The notes under the pieces are model-generated. The model searched no databases. It was not told where the DNA came from and worked only from the letters and a program-made list of their open reading frames with translations. DNA of 64,000 nt, taken from Serratia plymuthica NBRC 102599. Its GTDB lineage: Bacteria > Pseudomonadota > Gammaproteobacteria > Enterobacterales > Enterobacteriaceae. The stretch covers positions 124,001 to 188,000 of the forward strand of contig NZ_BCTU01000013.1 in assembly GCF_001590925.1 (NCBI RefSeq). Reading direction: 5' to 3'. Made by a program: the position numbers and the translations under genes. This document shows, piece after piece, positions 9,085 through 18,776 of this stretch (the stretch's first letter is position 1; every line of letters begins with the position of its first letter).

Positions 9085-9363
9085 TTAATAGCGGATACTG
9101 AACCCCCGGTAATCGGCCGTGCCTCGGGGTTCGACCAACACGCGATCGACACGTGCGCTGCGCGGGCCACCGTTCTTCAGCCATTCCACCAGCTTATCCA
9201 CCTGCGGTTGTTCGCCGCAGGCCACCACTTCTACGCTGCCGTCGTCAAGATTGCGCGCATAACCGCTTAACCCCAACGCCGTCGCCTGATGCTGAGTGTT
9301 ATAGCGAAACCCCACCCCTTGCACCACGCCATAGACATACGCAGCAATGCAAACTTGTGTCAT
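9085..9363 (-). CDS. yccX: Acylphosphatase YccX
   Basis: A 92 aa acylphosphatase that hydrolyses the carboxyl-phosphate bond of acyl phosphates. The signature GVVQGVGFR holds the phosphate-binding Arg, and the Asn of [12 protein letters not shown] is the second catalytic residue. Length matches E. coli YccX. It is convergent with tusE and divergent from rlmI (91 bp between starts); AAGGAGCGG precedes the start. Confidence 0.96.
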   Translation of the reverse strand: MTQVCIAAYVYGVVQGVGFRYNTQHQATALGLSGYARNLDDGSVEVVACGEQPQVDKLVEWLKNGGPRSARVDRVLVEPRGTADYRGFSIRY

Positions 9364-9454
9364 AATCCGCTCCTTATTAACTTTCGTTTATGGCATTGCC
9401 TGTGCGCCGCACGGCAATGTCACTCTTTTTACCTAGCTGGCAGCATTCTTAATT

Positions 9455-10645
9455 ATGACCGTACGCCTGTATCTCGCCAAAGGACGTGAAAAGTCCTTAC
9501 TTCGTCGCCACCCGTGGGTATTCTCCGGTGCCGTTCAACGTATTGAGGGTAAAGCTCTTTCCGGCGAAACCATTGATATTCACGACGCCCAGGGCAAATG
9601 GTTGGCGCGCGGCGCCTACTCGCCGGAGTCCCAAATCCGCGCCCGTGTCTGGACCTTCCAGCAGGACGAAGAGATTAACATCGATTTCTTCATTCGCCGT
9701 TTACAGCAGGCACAAAACTGGCGTGATTGGTTAGCGAAACGTGATGGACTGGACGGCTATCGCCTGATTGCCGGCGAATCTGACGGTATGCCAGGTATGA
9801 CCATCGATCGCTTCCAGAATTTCTTGGTCCTGCAACTGCTGTCAGCCGGCGCCGAATACCAACGCGCGGCGCTGATTACCGCCTTGCAGCATTGCTATCC
9901 GGAATGCGCAATCTACGATCGTTCAGACGTAGCGGTGCGCAAAAAAGAAGGTTTGCCGTTGGCTCAGGGGCCGGTGCTGGGCGATCTTCCCCCTGCTCTG
10001 CTGCCCATTACCGAGCATGGCATGAAGCTGTTGGTGGATATCCAACAAGGCCACAAGACCGGCTTTTACCTCGATCAGCGCGACAGTCGCCTGGCTGCAC
10101 GTAATTACTCCGCTGGCCGCCGCGTACTCAACTGCTTCTCCTACACCGGCGCCTTCGCCGTTTCGGCCCTGATGGGCGGCTGTTCACAGGTGATCAGCGT
10201 AGATACATCACAGGCAGCGTTGGATATCGCTAAACAGAATGTCGAACTGAACCAGTTGGACCTGAGCAAAGCGGAGTTTGTGCGCGATGATGTGTTCCAG
10301 TTGCTACGCGCCTACCGCACGCAGGGTGAAAAATTCGACCTGATCATTATGGATCCGCCGAAATTCGTCGAAAACAAAAACCAGCTGGCCAGCGCCTGTC
10401 GCGGCTATAAAGATATCAATATGCTGGCGTTGCAGTTGCTGAATCCGGGCGGCATTTTGCTCAGTTTCTCCTGCTCCGGCCTGATGCCTACCGATTTGTT
10501 CCAGAAAATTTTGGCCGACGCCGCTGTAGATGCCGGGCGTGATGTACAATTTATAGAGCAGTACCGTCAGGCTGCCGATCACCCGGTTATCGCAACTTAT
10601 CCTGAAGGGTTGTACTTGAAAGGCTTTGCGTGCCGGGTGATGTAA
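9455..10645 (+). CDS. rlmI: RlmI, 23S rRNA m5C1962 methyltransferase
   Basis: A 396 aa SAM-dependent methyltransferase that modifies C1962 of 23S rRNA. An N-terminal PUA domain (about 1-80) precedes a central EEHEE region and a C-terminal Rossmann domain: SAM motif [14 protein letters not shown], then IIMDPPKF, and the catalytic-cysteine segment SFSCSGLM. Length equals E. coli RlmI (396). The stop overlaps the start of the hspQ heat-shock promoter. Confidence 0.96.
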   Translation: MTVRLYLAKGREKSLLRRHPWVFSGAVQRIEGKALSGETIDIHDAQGKWLARGAYSPESQIRARVWTFQQDEEINIDFFIRRLQQAQNWRDWLAKRDGLDGYRLIAGESDGMPGMTIDRFQNFLVLQLLSAGAEYQRAALITALQHCYPECAIYDRSDVAVRKKEGLPLAQGPVLGDLPPALLPITEHGMKLLVDIQQGHKTGFYLDQRDSRLAARNYSAGRRVLNCFSYTGAFAVSALMGGCSQVISVDTSQAALDIAKQNVELNQLDLSKAEFVRDDVFQLLRAYRTQGEKFDLIIMDPPKFVENKNQLASACRGYKDINMLALQLLNPGGILLSFSCSGLMPTDLFQKILADAAVDAGRDVQFIEQYRQAADHPVIATYPEGLYLKGFACRVM

Positions 10646-10673
10646 CTTGAAATACGCTGCTTTGCCCTCATAT
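10646..10673 (+). promoter_or_regulatory. Sigma-32 heat-shock promoter of hspQ
   Basis: CTTGAAA (10646-10652), 13 bp, then CCTCATAT (10666-10673). This matches the sigma-32 consensus CTTGAAA / CCCCATNT with one mismatch. It begins right after the rlmI stop codon. HspQ is a heat-shock protein in E. coli. Confidence 0.85.
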
Positions 10674-10706
10674 AGAGAGTAAAGCACTGTTTCTCAGGAG
10701 GTCATC

Positions 10707-11024
10707 ATGATTGCCAGCAAATTCGGTATCGGACAACAGGTTAGGCATAAGTTGCTGGGGTATTTGGGGGTGATTATCGATATTGACCCTGAATACTCCC
10801 TCGAGCAGCCCAAAGCTGATGAGATAGCGGCGAATACCGATCTGCGGTTCGCCCCTTGGTACCACGTGGTGATGGAAGACGAAGAAGGCCAACCGGTGCA
10901 CACTTATCTGGCGGAAGCACAGCTGGATGGGGAAGCCCAGGACGCCCACCCCGAACAACCCTCGCTGGATGAACTGGCGGAATCCATCCGTCACCAGTTA
11001 CAAGCACCACGTCTGCGCAACTGA
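10707..11024 (+). CDS. hspQ: HspQ, heat-shock protein
   Basis: A 105 aa protein matching E. coli HspQ (YccV, 105 aa), a hemimethylated-DNA-binding YccV-like protein. In the cell it promotes degradation of certain proteins, including a mutant DnaA, and acts as an adaptor/enhancer for Lon. The family blocks [17 protein letters not shown] and [13 protein letters not shown] are clear. A strong AGGAGG precedes the ATG. Transcription from the sigma-32 promoter would give a leader of about 30 nt. Confidence 0.95.
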   Translation: MIASKFGIGQQVRHKLLGYLGVIIDIDPEYSLEQPKADEIAANTDLRFAPWYHVVMEDEEGQPVHTYLAEAQLDGEAQDAHPEQPSLDELAESIRHQLQAPRLRN

Positions 11025-11054
11025 TGCGTAACCCTGGCCTGAGAAACTCGCCTT

Positions 11055-11085
11055 AAAGGCCTGGCACTATGCCAGGCCTTTATTT
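11055..11085. terminator. Bidirectional terminator between hspQ and yccU
   Basis: AAAGGCCTGGC/GCCAGGCCTTT, an 11-bp perfect stem with a 5-base loop, flanked by A and T runs, between two convergent genes. Confidence 0.9.
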
Positions 11086-11088
11086 TCC

Positions 11089-11502
11089 TCAGCGCTCAAG
11101 GCCCAAACGCGGGATTTCGATTTTAGGGCAACGATCCATCACCACCTTAAGCCCCGCTTCGTTTGCCAATGCCTCTGCCTGTTCATTAATGACACCGATT
11201 TGCAGCCACAACGCCTTGGCACCAATGGCAATGGCTTCTTGAGCCACCGCGTATGCAGCCTCTGAATTACGGAATACGTCAACCATATCAATCGAATGCG
11301 GAATGTCCGCCAGCTTCGCATAAACCTGCTGGCCCAGCAGCGTCTGCCCCGCCAACTTGGGGCTAACCGGTGTCACCTGATACCCCTGCGAAAGCAAATA
11401 GGCCATCACGCCAAAGCTGGCGCGCGCCGGATTGTCACTGGCACCCACCAGCGCAATGGTTTTCATCTGTTGCAGCAGGCTGGCAATTTCGTTGTCTTGC
11501 AT
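11089..11502 (-). CDS. yccU: YccU, CoA-binding domain protein
   Basis: A 137 aa protein, same length as E. coli YccU, with the CoA-binding Rossmann domain also found in succinyl-CoA synthetase alpha: IALVGASDNPARAS nucleotide loop and a C-terminal VMDRCPKIE block. No precise function is known. The frame stays open upstream to 11745, but similarity to the family begins at MQDNEI, so I start at 11502. Confidence 0.93.
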   Translation of the reverse strand: MQDNEIASLLQQMKTIALVGASDNPARASFGVMAYLLSQGYQVTPVSPKLAGQTLLGQQVYAKLADIPHSIDMVDVFRNSEAAYAVAQEAIAIGAKALWLQIGVINEQAEALANEAGLKVVMDRCPKIEIPRLGLER

Positions 11503-11761
11503 TTTCCGCTCCCAAAAATTGACAGGGACTTCCCTACGCTGAGTGTAACTCATTGCCCTTAAATCGGCTAAACGCAGCCCCCCGGAAACTCCCAGCCACT
11601 TTTGCGGTCTGATGCTGTCACTGCTAACATTCACTCGGCGAATGATGTCAGGATGAATATAAATATGTATATTTGTAAATAAATACGCAATCCTGAAAAA
11701 TTTTGACACACCCCATGGCGTATTCAACACTAATAACGATGCCACTTATAAGGAGATAACG

Positions 11762-12433
11762 ATGAAATTTGGTCTGATGGTTGCGGGGCTGCTCAGTGTC
11801 AGTATCAGCATGCCTGCCGTAGCTACGACCCTGAAACTCTCCCCTGATATCGACCTGCTCGTGGTCGACGGCAAGAAAATGACGGGATCGTTGTTAAAAG
11901 GCGCCGACAGCCTGGAGCTGGATGGCGGGCAGCATCAGTTGCTGTTTAAAGTCGTCAAGCCCGTACGTTCGGGGCAGCATGAGGTAACGGCCTATGCCTC
12001 ACCACCGCTTATCGCCACCTTCAATACGCAGAATGTCAGCTCCGTAGCCATCGAGTTGCCACGCATTGAGAATGTGCGTGATGGTCAGAGGTTTGATAAA
12101 ACGCTTAATTATCAGGTTATCGATAAAAAAGGTAACGCGCTGGCGATGAGACACGACGTGCTGCACCCCGATGGCGTGACGCTCAATGTGGATCTGGAAA
12201 AACTGATGGCAGATTACAACAGCCAGAATCGCCCGGCCTCGGTGCCGTCCTTTGCGCAGGTTCGTACCGGCACGTCGTCCTCCCCGTTGGGTAACGCGGC
12301 GTTAAGCGCCCCCACGGTGACGTTGAAGGGTGAAAACGTTTCCGAACAAATGCTGCAATATTGGTTTCAGCAAGCAGATAAAGACACTCAGAAACGTTTC
12401 CTGCAGTGGGCCAATAAACAACCCACCCATTAA
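11762..12433 (+). CDS. csgI: CsgI/YccT, periplasmic DUF2057 protein
   Basis: A 223 aa exported protein of the DUF2057 family, like E. coli YccT (renamed CsgI for inhibition of curli fibre formation). A signal peptide of about 22 residues ends at AVATT. The mature part has the family opening LKLSPDIDLLVVDGKKM. AAGGAGATAACG precedes the ATG. Whether Serratia YccT affects amyloid fibres is unknown. The 259 bp upstream hold a TTGACA (about 11703) but no clear -10. Confidence 0.88.
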   Translation: MKFGLMVAGLLSVSISMPAVATTLKLSPDIDLLVVDGKKMTGSLLKGADSLELDGGQHQLLFKVVKPVRSGQHEVTAYASPPLIATFNTQNVSSVAIELPRIENVRDGQRFDKTLNYQVIDKKGNALAMRHDVLHPDGVTLNVDLEKLMADYNSQNRPASVPSFAQVRTGTSSSPLGNAALSAPTVTLKGENVSEQMLQYWFQQADKDTQKRFLQWANKQPTH

Positions 12434-12555
12434 GATGATCGGCGTCTTTTACGCAAAGGCGCGCTTTCTTCGCATTTTCCGGTGTAAACGCTAGGCAGTG
12501 AAAAACAGTTTCAGTAATCTGTCGCACATCCCCCCGATTAGCGAAGGACATCGAG

Positions 12556-13014
12556 ATGGAATTTACCACCCGCACTATCGCCGCGCGCAAACACATTGCG
12601 CTGGTGGCGCACGATCATCGCAAGCAAGCCCTGCTCAAATGGGTTGAAGACAATAAGCCCGTCCTGGAGCAGCACCAGCTTTACGCCACCGGCACTACCG
12701 GCAATCTGATTCAACGGGCTACAGGCATTCCGGTACAAAGCATGCTGAGCGGCCCGATGGGCGGCGACCAGCAGGTCGGCGCGCTGATTGCGGAAGGCAA
12801 GATCGATATGCTTATTTTCTTCTGGGATCCGCTGAATGCGGTACCACACGATCCGGATGTAAAAGCCCTACTGCGCCTGGCGACAGTATGGAATATTCCC
12901 GTCGCCACCAACCGCTCCACCGCAGATTTCCTGATCGATTCCTCACTGTTTAAACGCGAAGTGGAAATCGCCATTCCGGATTATCAACGTTATTTGCAGG
13001 ATCGCCTGAAGTAG
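12556..13014 (+). CDS. mgsA: Methylglyoxal synthase
   Basis: A 152 aa enzyme that converts dihydroxyacetone phosphate to methylglyoxal and phosphate, a glycolytic bypass used when sugar phosphates accumulate. Motifs: [30 protein letters not shown] with the catalytic Asp, and [17 protein letters not shown]. Length equals E. coli MgsA. gloC (about 40 kb downstream) could act on the lactoylglutathione formed when methylglyoxal is detoxified. Confidence 0.97.
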   Translation: MEFTTRTIAARKHIALVAHDHRKQALLKWVEDNKPVLEQHQLYATGTTGNLIQRATGIPVQSMLSGPMGGDQQVGALIAEGKIDMLIFFWDPLNAVPHDPDVKALLRLATVWNIPVATNRSTADFLIDSSLFKREVEIAIPDYQRYLQDRLK

Positions 13015-13020
13015 TGATTG

Positions 13021-13047
13021 CGGCCTGGCAAACACCAGGCCGTGAAC
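13021..13047. terminator. Stem-loop between mgsA and helD
   Basis: CGGCCTGG/CCAGGCCG stem with a short loop at about 13021-13042, between two convergent genes. The T-run (13053-13058) is several bases beyond the stem and within the helD end, so termination efficiency is uncertain. Confidence 0.55.
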
Positions 13048-15102
13048 TTAAGGTTTTTTCTGCAGCGGCACGCCGAGATCCTGCAAATGCCCAACGAACA
13101 CCGAGGGGCGTTCGCGATCTTGCAATAGCCAGACCTGATGTTTGGCGCGTGTCAGCGCCACATACAACAACCGTCGCTCCTCTGCGTCCGGGAAATCTTC
13201 CGGTTGTGGCAACAAGACATCCTCCAGCACCGACTCGCGCGCTACCGCAGGAAAACCATCGCTGCCCTCGTGCAAACCGGCGATGATCACATACTCCGCC
13301 TGCTGCCCTTTACTGGCGTGAATCGTCATAAACTCGAGGGTCAGTTTTGGCCACCGGGTCGACGCTTTCGACAGCACTTCCGGTTTCAGATGGTGATACC
13401 GCGCCAGCACCAGAATGCGCTCATCCGGCTTGGCGTAACCGCTCAGTTTGTCGAGCAGGTTCTCCAGCTGTTCATGCGGTAAAATTACCACCGATTTCTT
13501 GTTGCCCTTACTCAGGCTATTCAACGGTTTCTTCAACTGATGCGGGTTTTGCTGCACAAAGCGGTTTGCCACCTCGCCGATACGATCATTGAAGCGATAA
13601 GTGGTATCGAGCGCGCACTGAGCGCCCTCGCCAAAGTTTTCGGCAAACGCCGTGGTGAGCGTCAACTCCGCACCGCTAAAGCGGTAAATAGCCTGCCAAT
13701 CGTCGCCCACCGCGAACAGGCAGGTCTGCTTATTCTGCTTGCGCAGCGCTGCCAGCAACTGGGCTCGTTGCGGCGAAATATCCTGGAACTCATCCACCAG
13801 GATATGCTTCCACGGACTGACGAAACGCCCTTTTTCCAGAATATTGACCGCCTGATGAATAAGGCCGGAAAAATCCACCGCCCCCTCATCTTTAAGTGCG
13901 CTTTTCCAGGCTTTCAACAGCGGCGCCATCAGCCGAATGCGCTTTGAAAACAGGTCACGGATCTCTTCATCCGCCTGTTCGATCATTTCCGCCTGGCTGC
14001 CGCCGTGCATCCGCATCAGCCCCAGCCAACGTTCGAGCCTGCCTGCCAGCCGCTCGGCCAGGCGTTTATCCTGCCAGAAGTCGCCTTCGGGCACGTCCCA
14101 CTCCAACTCCTCCATCAACCACTGACGCCACCCTTTGGCCTGCGCCTTTTTCTCTGCGCACTGTTGCTGCCAATGGGTAATCAACAACGTACGCCGGGCT
14201 TTGCTGTCGGTTTCCAACTTGCTGATGGCAGGCACTTTACGGTTGCCCTGCTGAATGATCTGCAGCGCCAGCGCGTGGAAGGTTTTGGCTTGAATCGCCA
14301 CGCTGCCCAAACGCTCCTGAATGCGCTCATTCATCTCTTCCGCCGCCTGGCGACCAAACGCCAGCAACAGTATCTGCCCGGGTTCAGCCTCCTGACGGCG
14401 CAACAACCAGCCGGCTCGCGCCACCAACACCGAGGTTTTGCCGCTGCCGGCACCAGCCAGAACCAGTACCGAGTCTTCGCCATTTACCACGGCACGGCTT
14501 TGCGAGTCATTCAACGGCGAAATTTCGATAGTCTGGAAGAAATCGTGATACGTCTCCAGCATGCGCTCTGTCCACTGCTGATTACGCTGCCCCACACTGC
14601 GCAGCCCATGCTGCAACCACTGCAGACATAGCTGGTAGTCATCCCGACAGTTGTCGAACTCATCAAGCCGCGCTACCGGCATTGGCAAGGCGCCAAAAGA
14701 CTGTCGGATCTGCTGCTGCAATTTGCCCAGTTCTGACTTTTTGAACCATTTATCCTGCTGTTCAATACGCTGGATATGCTCTACCTGCTGCTGTAAAACG
14801 CCGGAGCTGATTTCACTCATCTCGGCGCTCCATTGCTGCCAGGCCTGTTGCAGGTAGTGGTAAAAACGCTGAGTTTCTTGCCATTCAGTACCGTGTAGGC
14901 GTACCACTTTCTCATCGGGCAGCTCAAATTCCAGCTCGCCCCAGACGATGCCGCGTTTACATCGGACTTTAATCAACTGATTGAAAGGAATAAGATATTC
15001 GTGCTTCTCACCGCTCACCTCAACCCCGGCGTGCAGCAACCGCACGCGGTTGTAAGGATGCTGAGCCAGGTGTTTCCCCAGCGATGTCGCTTTAAGTTCC
15101 AT
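13048..15102 (-). CDS. helD: DNA helicase IV
   Basis: A 684 aa superfamily 1 helicase that unwinds DNA 3' to 5', same length as E. coli HelD. Motif I is LAGAGSGKTSV (near residue 216), motif II is VDEFQDISP, and the late motifs MTIHASKGQQAEYV and LLYVALTRAKHQVWLL (motifs V-VI) are intact. The N-terminal 190 residues are the family-specific extension. It is convergent with mgsA and divergent from yccF. Confidence 0.96.
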   Translation of the reverse strand: MELKATSLGKHLAQHPYNRVRLLHAGVEVSGEKHEYLIPFNQLIKVRCKRGIVWGELEFELPDEKVVRLHGTEWQETQRFYHYLQQAWQQWSAEMSEISSGVLQQQVEHIQRIEQQDKWFKKSELGKLQQQIRQSFGALPMPVARLDEFDNCRDDYQLCLQWLQHGLRSVGQRNQQWTERMLETYHDFFQTIEISPLNDSQSRAVVNGEDSVLVLAGAGSGKTSVLVARAGWLLRRQEAEPGQILLLAFGRQAAEEMNERIQERLGSVAIQAKTFHALALQIIQQGNRKVPAISKLETDSKARRTLLITHWQQQCAEKKAQAKGWRQWLMEELEWDVPEGDFWQDKRLAERLAGRLERWLGLMRMHGGSQAEMIEQADEEIRDLFSKRIRLMAPLLKAWKSALKDEGAVDFSGLIHQAVNILEKGRFVSPWKHILVDEFQDISPQRAQLLAALRKQNKQTCLFAVGDDWQAIYRFSGAELTLTTAFAENFGEGAQCALDTTYRFNDRIGEVANRFVQQNPHQLKKPLNSLSKGNKKSVVILPHEQLENLLDKLSGYAKPDERILVLARYHHLKPEVLSKASTRWPKLTLEFMTIHASKGQQAEYVIIAGLHEGSDGFPAVARESVLEDVLLPQPEDFPDAEERRLLYVALTRAKHQVWLLQDRERPSVFVGHLQDLGVPLQKKP

Positions 15103-15193
15103 ATCGGCGCGCCATGACTATGTTGAGATTAAATAACGGATATCTGCCAGTTTACCTGTGATAAGCAGTGGCACTCTAGCGCTAAAAAAAGGG

Positions 15194-15243
15194 TAGAATA
15201 GATTTTGCGTTTTGATACCAAACGCAACCGCTTCGCGGTTTGG
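15194..15243 (+). promoter_or_regulatory. yccF leader/promoter with perfect inverted repeat
   Basis: A -10-like TAGAAT (15194-15199) precedes a perfect 8-bp inverted repeat TTGCGTTT-N7-AAACGCAA (15205-15227). A second stem AACCGC-TTC-GCGGTT (15226-15240) shares its first two bases with the repeat. The first could be an operator at the start of transcription, or the pair could be a leader RNA structure. Confidence 0.5.
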
Positions 15244-15268
15244 CCATCATTAGAGCAGAATGACGACT

Positions 15269-15721
15269 ATGCGTACTGTACTGAATATTCTTAATTTTGT
15301 GTTGGGCGGTTTTTTCACTACCCTTGGCTGGCTGATCGCAACGGTATTCAGCGTCATACTGATTATTACCCTGCCTCTGACCCGCTCGTGCTGGGAGATC
15401 ACCAAATTATCGTTTCTGCCTTTCGGCAACGAAGCCATTCACGTGAATGAGCTGTATCCGGAAAAAAGCAACGCGCTGCTTTCCGCCAGCGGTTCACTGC
15501 TGAATATTGTCTGGTTGGTACTCTTCGGTTGGTGGTTGTGCCTGTCGCATATCGCCGCAGGCATCGTGCAGTGCGTATCGATTATTGGCATTCCGGTTGG
15601 TATTGCCAATTTCAAGATCGCCGCCATCGCACTGTGGCCGGTGGGCCGCCGCGTGGTATCAGTTGAGATGGCTCAGCAGGCCAGAACTGAAAATGCCCGG
15701 CGTCAGTACCAACAGCGTTAA
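15269..15721 (+). CDS. yccF: YccF, inner membrane protein
   Basis: A 150 aa membrane protein with two copies of the YccF domain (DUF307), each carrying a hydrophobic pair of helices (about 8-32 and 78-110). E. coli YccF is 148 aa. Its function is unknown. I start at the MRTVLNIL methionine, as in E. coli; an in-frame ATG three codons earlier (15260) is possible and neither has a strong ribosome site. yccS follows after 26 bp and the two are likely cotranscribed. Confidence 0.9.
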   Translation: MRTVLNILNFVLGGFFTTLGWLIATVFSVILIITLPLTRSCWEITKLSFLPFGNEAIHVNELYPEKSNALLSASGSLLNIVWLVLFGWWLCLSHIAAGIVQCVSIIGIPVGIANFKIAAIALWPVGRRVVSVEMAQQARTENARRQYQQR

Positions 15722-15747
15722 TTTTTTCTCCGCCTGAGGAGTTTTTC

Positions 15748-17883
15748 GTGCTCTCTTTTGCACCCGCAATACGCCGTTATGCCTACAACAGCAATTTGCT
15801 TTATAACCTGCGTATTTTTATTGCGCTGGCTGGCGCAGCCGCCGTCCCTTGGTGGCTGGCCATTCCCAAACTCACTATTCCCCTGACTCTGGGAGTGGTA
15901 GCGGCGGCGCTGACGGATTTGGATGACCGCCTGAGTGGCAGGCTGCGTAACCTGCTGATCACGCTAGTGTGTTTTTTTATAGCCTCCGCCTCCATTGAGC
16001 TGCTGTTTCCTTACCCTTGGTTATTCGCCCTCGGTCTGACTACCTCGACCTGCGGCTTTATCTTACTGGGGGCATTGGGGCAACGCTACGCCACCATTGC
16101 GTTTGGCGCCTTGCTGATCGCAGTTTACACCATGCTTGGCACCTCAATGTATGACGCCTGGTATCAGCAACCGATACTGCTGATCATTGGCGCCCTGTGG
16201 TACAACCTCCTGACGCTGATTGGTCATCTGATTTTTCCTATTCGTCCTTTACAGGAAAATTTGGCGCGCTGCTATGATCGGTTGGCAAATTATCTGGATG
16301 CCAAGGCCAACCTGTTTGACCCCGATGCCGAACATGCTGCGGACCTGCCGTGGATGGATGTGGCAATGGCCAACAGCGCGCTGGTGACGACTCTCAATCA
16401 GACCAAAGTCTCATTGCTGACACGGCTTAAAGGCGACCGCGGCCAGCGCGGTACCCGTCGTACCCTGCATTATTATTTTGTAGCGCAGGATATTCATGAG
16501 CGTGCCAGTTCCGCTCATGTTCAATATCAGGCCCTAAGCCGACAATTCCGTCATAGCGATATCCTGTTTCGTTTCCAGCGCTTGCTCAGCATGCAAGCGC
16601 GCGCCTGCCAGCAGTTGGCTCAGTCGATCCTGCTGCGGCAAAAATACCAGCACAACCTGCGTTTTGAGCCGGCTTTCAGCCGCATTGATGAAGCTCTGGC
16701 CCGCGTGGCCGTCACCCAGGAAAATCGTGAGCTGACCAAAGCGCTATCGCACCTGTTGAAGAATTTGCGCGCGATTGATGCGCAGTTGGCGAATATCGAA
16801 TCCGAGCAGGCGCTGGCCGACGGCCAGGCGGAAGAGAACAGTCTGTCAGATGATCGGCTCACCGGTTGGAGCGACATCCGCCTGCGCATTAGCCGCCATC
16901 TGACGCCGCAGTCAGCCTTATTCCGCCATGCTATTCGCATGTCTGTGGTGCTGTGCATCGGCTATGCTTTTATTCAGTTTACTGGCATGCAGCACGGTTA
17001 CTGGATCCTGCTGACCAGCCTGTTTGTTTGCCAGCCCAATTACAATGCCACGCGCCGCAGGCTGGCGCTGCGTATCATAGGTACGCTTGCCGGTATTCTT
17101 ATCGGCCTGCCGATCCTCTATTTTGTCCCCTCGCAGGAAGGCCAGATGGTGTTAATCGTCATTGCCGGCGTCCTGTTTTTTGCTTTTCGTACCGTGCAGT
17201 ACGCGCACGCAACCATGTTTATCACCCTGCTCGTCCTGCTGTGCTTTAACCTGCTGGGTGAGGGCTTTGAAGTGGCTGCGCCACGCGTTTACGACACCCT
17301 TTTGGGATGCGCCATCGCTTGGGCTGCCGTGAGTTTTATCTGGCCAGATTGGCATTTTCGCCAATTGGCGGCCGTGGTGAGCAAAACGTTGAATGCCAAC
17401 TGCCGGTATCTGGATGCGATTTTGGTGCAATACCATCAGGGTAAGGATAACGGTTTGCCGTACCGTATCGCCCGCAGGGATGCACACAACAGCGACGCAG
17501 AGTTAGCCTCGGTGATTTCAAACATGTCGGCCGATCCAAAGGCCGATAAGGTGGTTCAGGATGCCGCTTTTCGCCTGCTGTGCCTGAACCACACCTTGTT
17601 GAGTTATATCTCCGCATTGGGCGCACACCGCGAACACATGAACAATCCCGCAACGCTGGAGTTGCTGAATGATGCCGTATGCTATGTCGATGGCGCCTTG
17701 CATCAGGAAGAACAAGACGGCCGACGCATCGCTCAAGCGTTAGAAAGCCTTGCCGAGCGCATCCAACTCGCGGCTCCAGAACCAGAAAGCAAAGAGCAAC
17801 TGGTATTACAGCAGATAGGGCTGGTCATTGATCTGCTGCCGGAGCTCATGACGTTAAAAGAGCAGATAGCTAAATCGGCATGA
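15748..17883 (+). CDS. yccS: YccS, FUSC-family inner membrane protein
   Basis: A 711 aa protein with two clusters of membrane helices (about 20-150 and 395-530) separated by a soluble domain, the layout of YccS/YhfK and aromatic-acid exporters (FUSC family). Conserved blocks: LTLGVVAAALTDLDDRLSG, GFILLGALGQRYATIAFG, SLFVCQPNYNATRRRL. Start is GTG, with GAGGAG 6 bases upstream. The substrate is unknown. The stop codon directly abuts the stop of convergent sxy with no base between. Confidence 0.93.
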   Translation: MLSFAPAIRRYAYNSNLLYNLRIFIALAGAAAVPWWLAIPKLTIPLTLGVVAAALTDLDDRLSGRLRNLLITLVCFFIASASIELLFPYPWLFALGLTTSTCGFILLGALGQRYATIAFGALLIAVYTMLGTSMYDAWYQQPILLIIGALWYNLLTLIGHLIFPIRPLQENLARCYDRLANYLDAKANLFDPDAEHAADLPWMDVAMANSALVTTLNQTKVSLLTRLKGDRGQRGTRRTLHYYFVAQDIHERASSAHVQYQALSRQFRHSDILFRFQRLLSMQARACQQLAQSILLRQKYQHNLRFEPAFSRIDEALARVAVTQENRELTKALSHLLKNLRAIDAQLANIESEQALADGQAEENSLSDDRLTGWSDIRLRISRHLTPQSALFRHAIRMSVVLCIGYAFIQFTGMQHGYWILLTSLFVCQPNYNATRRRLALRIIGTLAGILIGLPILYFVPSQEGQMVLIVIAGVLFFAFRTVQYAHATMFITLLVLLCFNLLGEGFEVAAPRVYDTLLGCAIAWAAVSFIWPDWHFRQLAAVVSKTLNANCRYLDAILVQYHQGKDNGLPYRIARRDAHNSDAELASVISNMSADPKADKVVQDAAFRLLCLNHTLLSYISALGAHREHMNNPATLELLNDAVCYVDGALHQEEQDGRRIAQALESLAERIQLAAPEPESKEQLVLQQIGLVIDLLPELMTLKEQIAKSA

Positions 17884-18543
17884 TCACGCGAGATCTTTCA
17901 TCAAACCCTTGATTCCAGGCGTGTGCCCATGACTAAGCAGGACCATGGTATGTTCGAACCACTCGGTTAGCTCACTGCGCAGGGCCAGTGGCAAGGCGGC
18001 ATGGTGATAACCGGCAATCGCCCCGCCTAAGGAAAGCAGCACTCGCAATCCTAAATTGCGTTGCTGCTGCAACAACCGTAGATAGCTCCGTTTGGCGCCA
18101 TTCAAGCGCAAGTCATAGACATTGCGAATACCTACCCGCCACAGTAAACGCTCCATGTTGATATCGATGTTCGGTAACGTTCTAAGCCGACCATGCGTGT
18201 CCATTTTGACCTGAAGTTCCAGGCGGGCCTCCCGGATGGCCTGCCGCGCCAATCCAACAAGCTCATCCTGCGCCCGCCACAGAGACTCATCGACCCAGTA
18301 ATAACGCAGGGTGATTGGTACGCCCCGTTTGGAGTAAACCATATTGACCATTCCACGGGCGCGGAAGGCAGGCTCCAGGCTATCCGTCGCCCGAAGATAC
18401 AGCTCGTCTTCCGCTATCACCCCAAACATAACGCCATCAGCCAGCAGCCCATAACCGCCAAACTGCGAGCGCGTAGTAATGCTCCCTAATGCGTAGAAAC
18501 ACGCTTTGGCCTGTTTGACTCTTCCTGTAGATGTCCCTTTCAT
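17884..18543 (-). CDS. sxy: Sxy/TfoX competence regulator
   Basis: A 219 aa protein with an N-terminal TfoX domain (about 20-105) and a C-terminal TfoX helical domain (about 115-195), length close to E. coli Sxy (209). Sxy works with CRP at CRP-S sites to switch on DNA-uptake genes. The frame runs further upstream, but MKGTSTGRVK with GGAGAAG just before it is the best start. It is divergent from sulA, as in E. coli. Confidence 0.92.
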   Translation of the reverse strand: MKGTSTGRVKQAKACFYALGSITTRSQFGGYGLLADGVMFGVIAEDELYLRATDSLEPAFRARGMVNMVYSKRGVPITLRYYWVDESLWRAQDELVGLARQAIREARLELQVKMDTHGRLRTLPNIDINMERLLWRVGIRNVYDLRLNGAKRSYLRLLQQQRNLGLRVLLSLGGAIAGYHHAALPLALRSELTEWFEHTMVLLSHGHTPGIKGLMKDLA

Positions 18544-18712
18544 GAAGCTTCTCCTTGTGTAGGTTCTAATTGTATTATTTCTCACATCAATGAAATAAAA
18601 GTAACGTGAACAAGTAATTAGAAAAATACGCACTATCCGCAGCCCTGCCAATCATAAAAACAGGACGTCTAAAAAATAATCGCAATTATGCGAGGCACTA
18701 CGAAAATTTGAG

Positions 18713-18755
18713 TTGATCTTATTCATGTCCAGATGTACTGTATAAACATACAGTG
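18713..18755 (+). promoter_or_regulatory. sulA promoter with LexA box
   Basis: TTGATC (18713-18718), 17 bp, TACTGT (18736-18741). The -10 is inside an SOS box, CTGT-N8-ACAG (18738-18753), so LexA would block RNA polymerase directly. The arrangement matches the E. coli sulA promoter. Confidence 0.95.
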
Positions 18756-18776
18756 ACACTACGGGCGGGATACTTT

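Noticed and set aside
11503-11745. N-terminal extension of yccU
   Set aside because: The open frame continues upstream, but it has no similarity to the family and crosses the promoter region of csgI; the 137-residue form matches E. coli.
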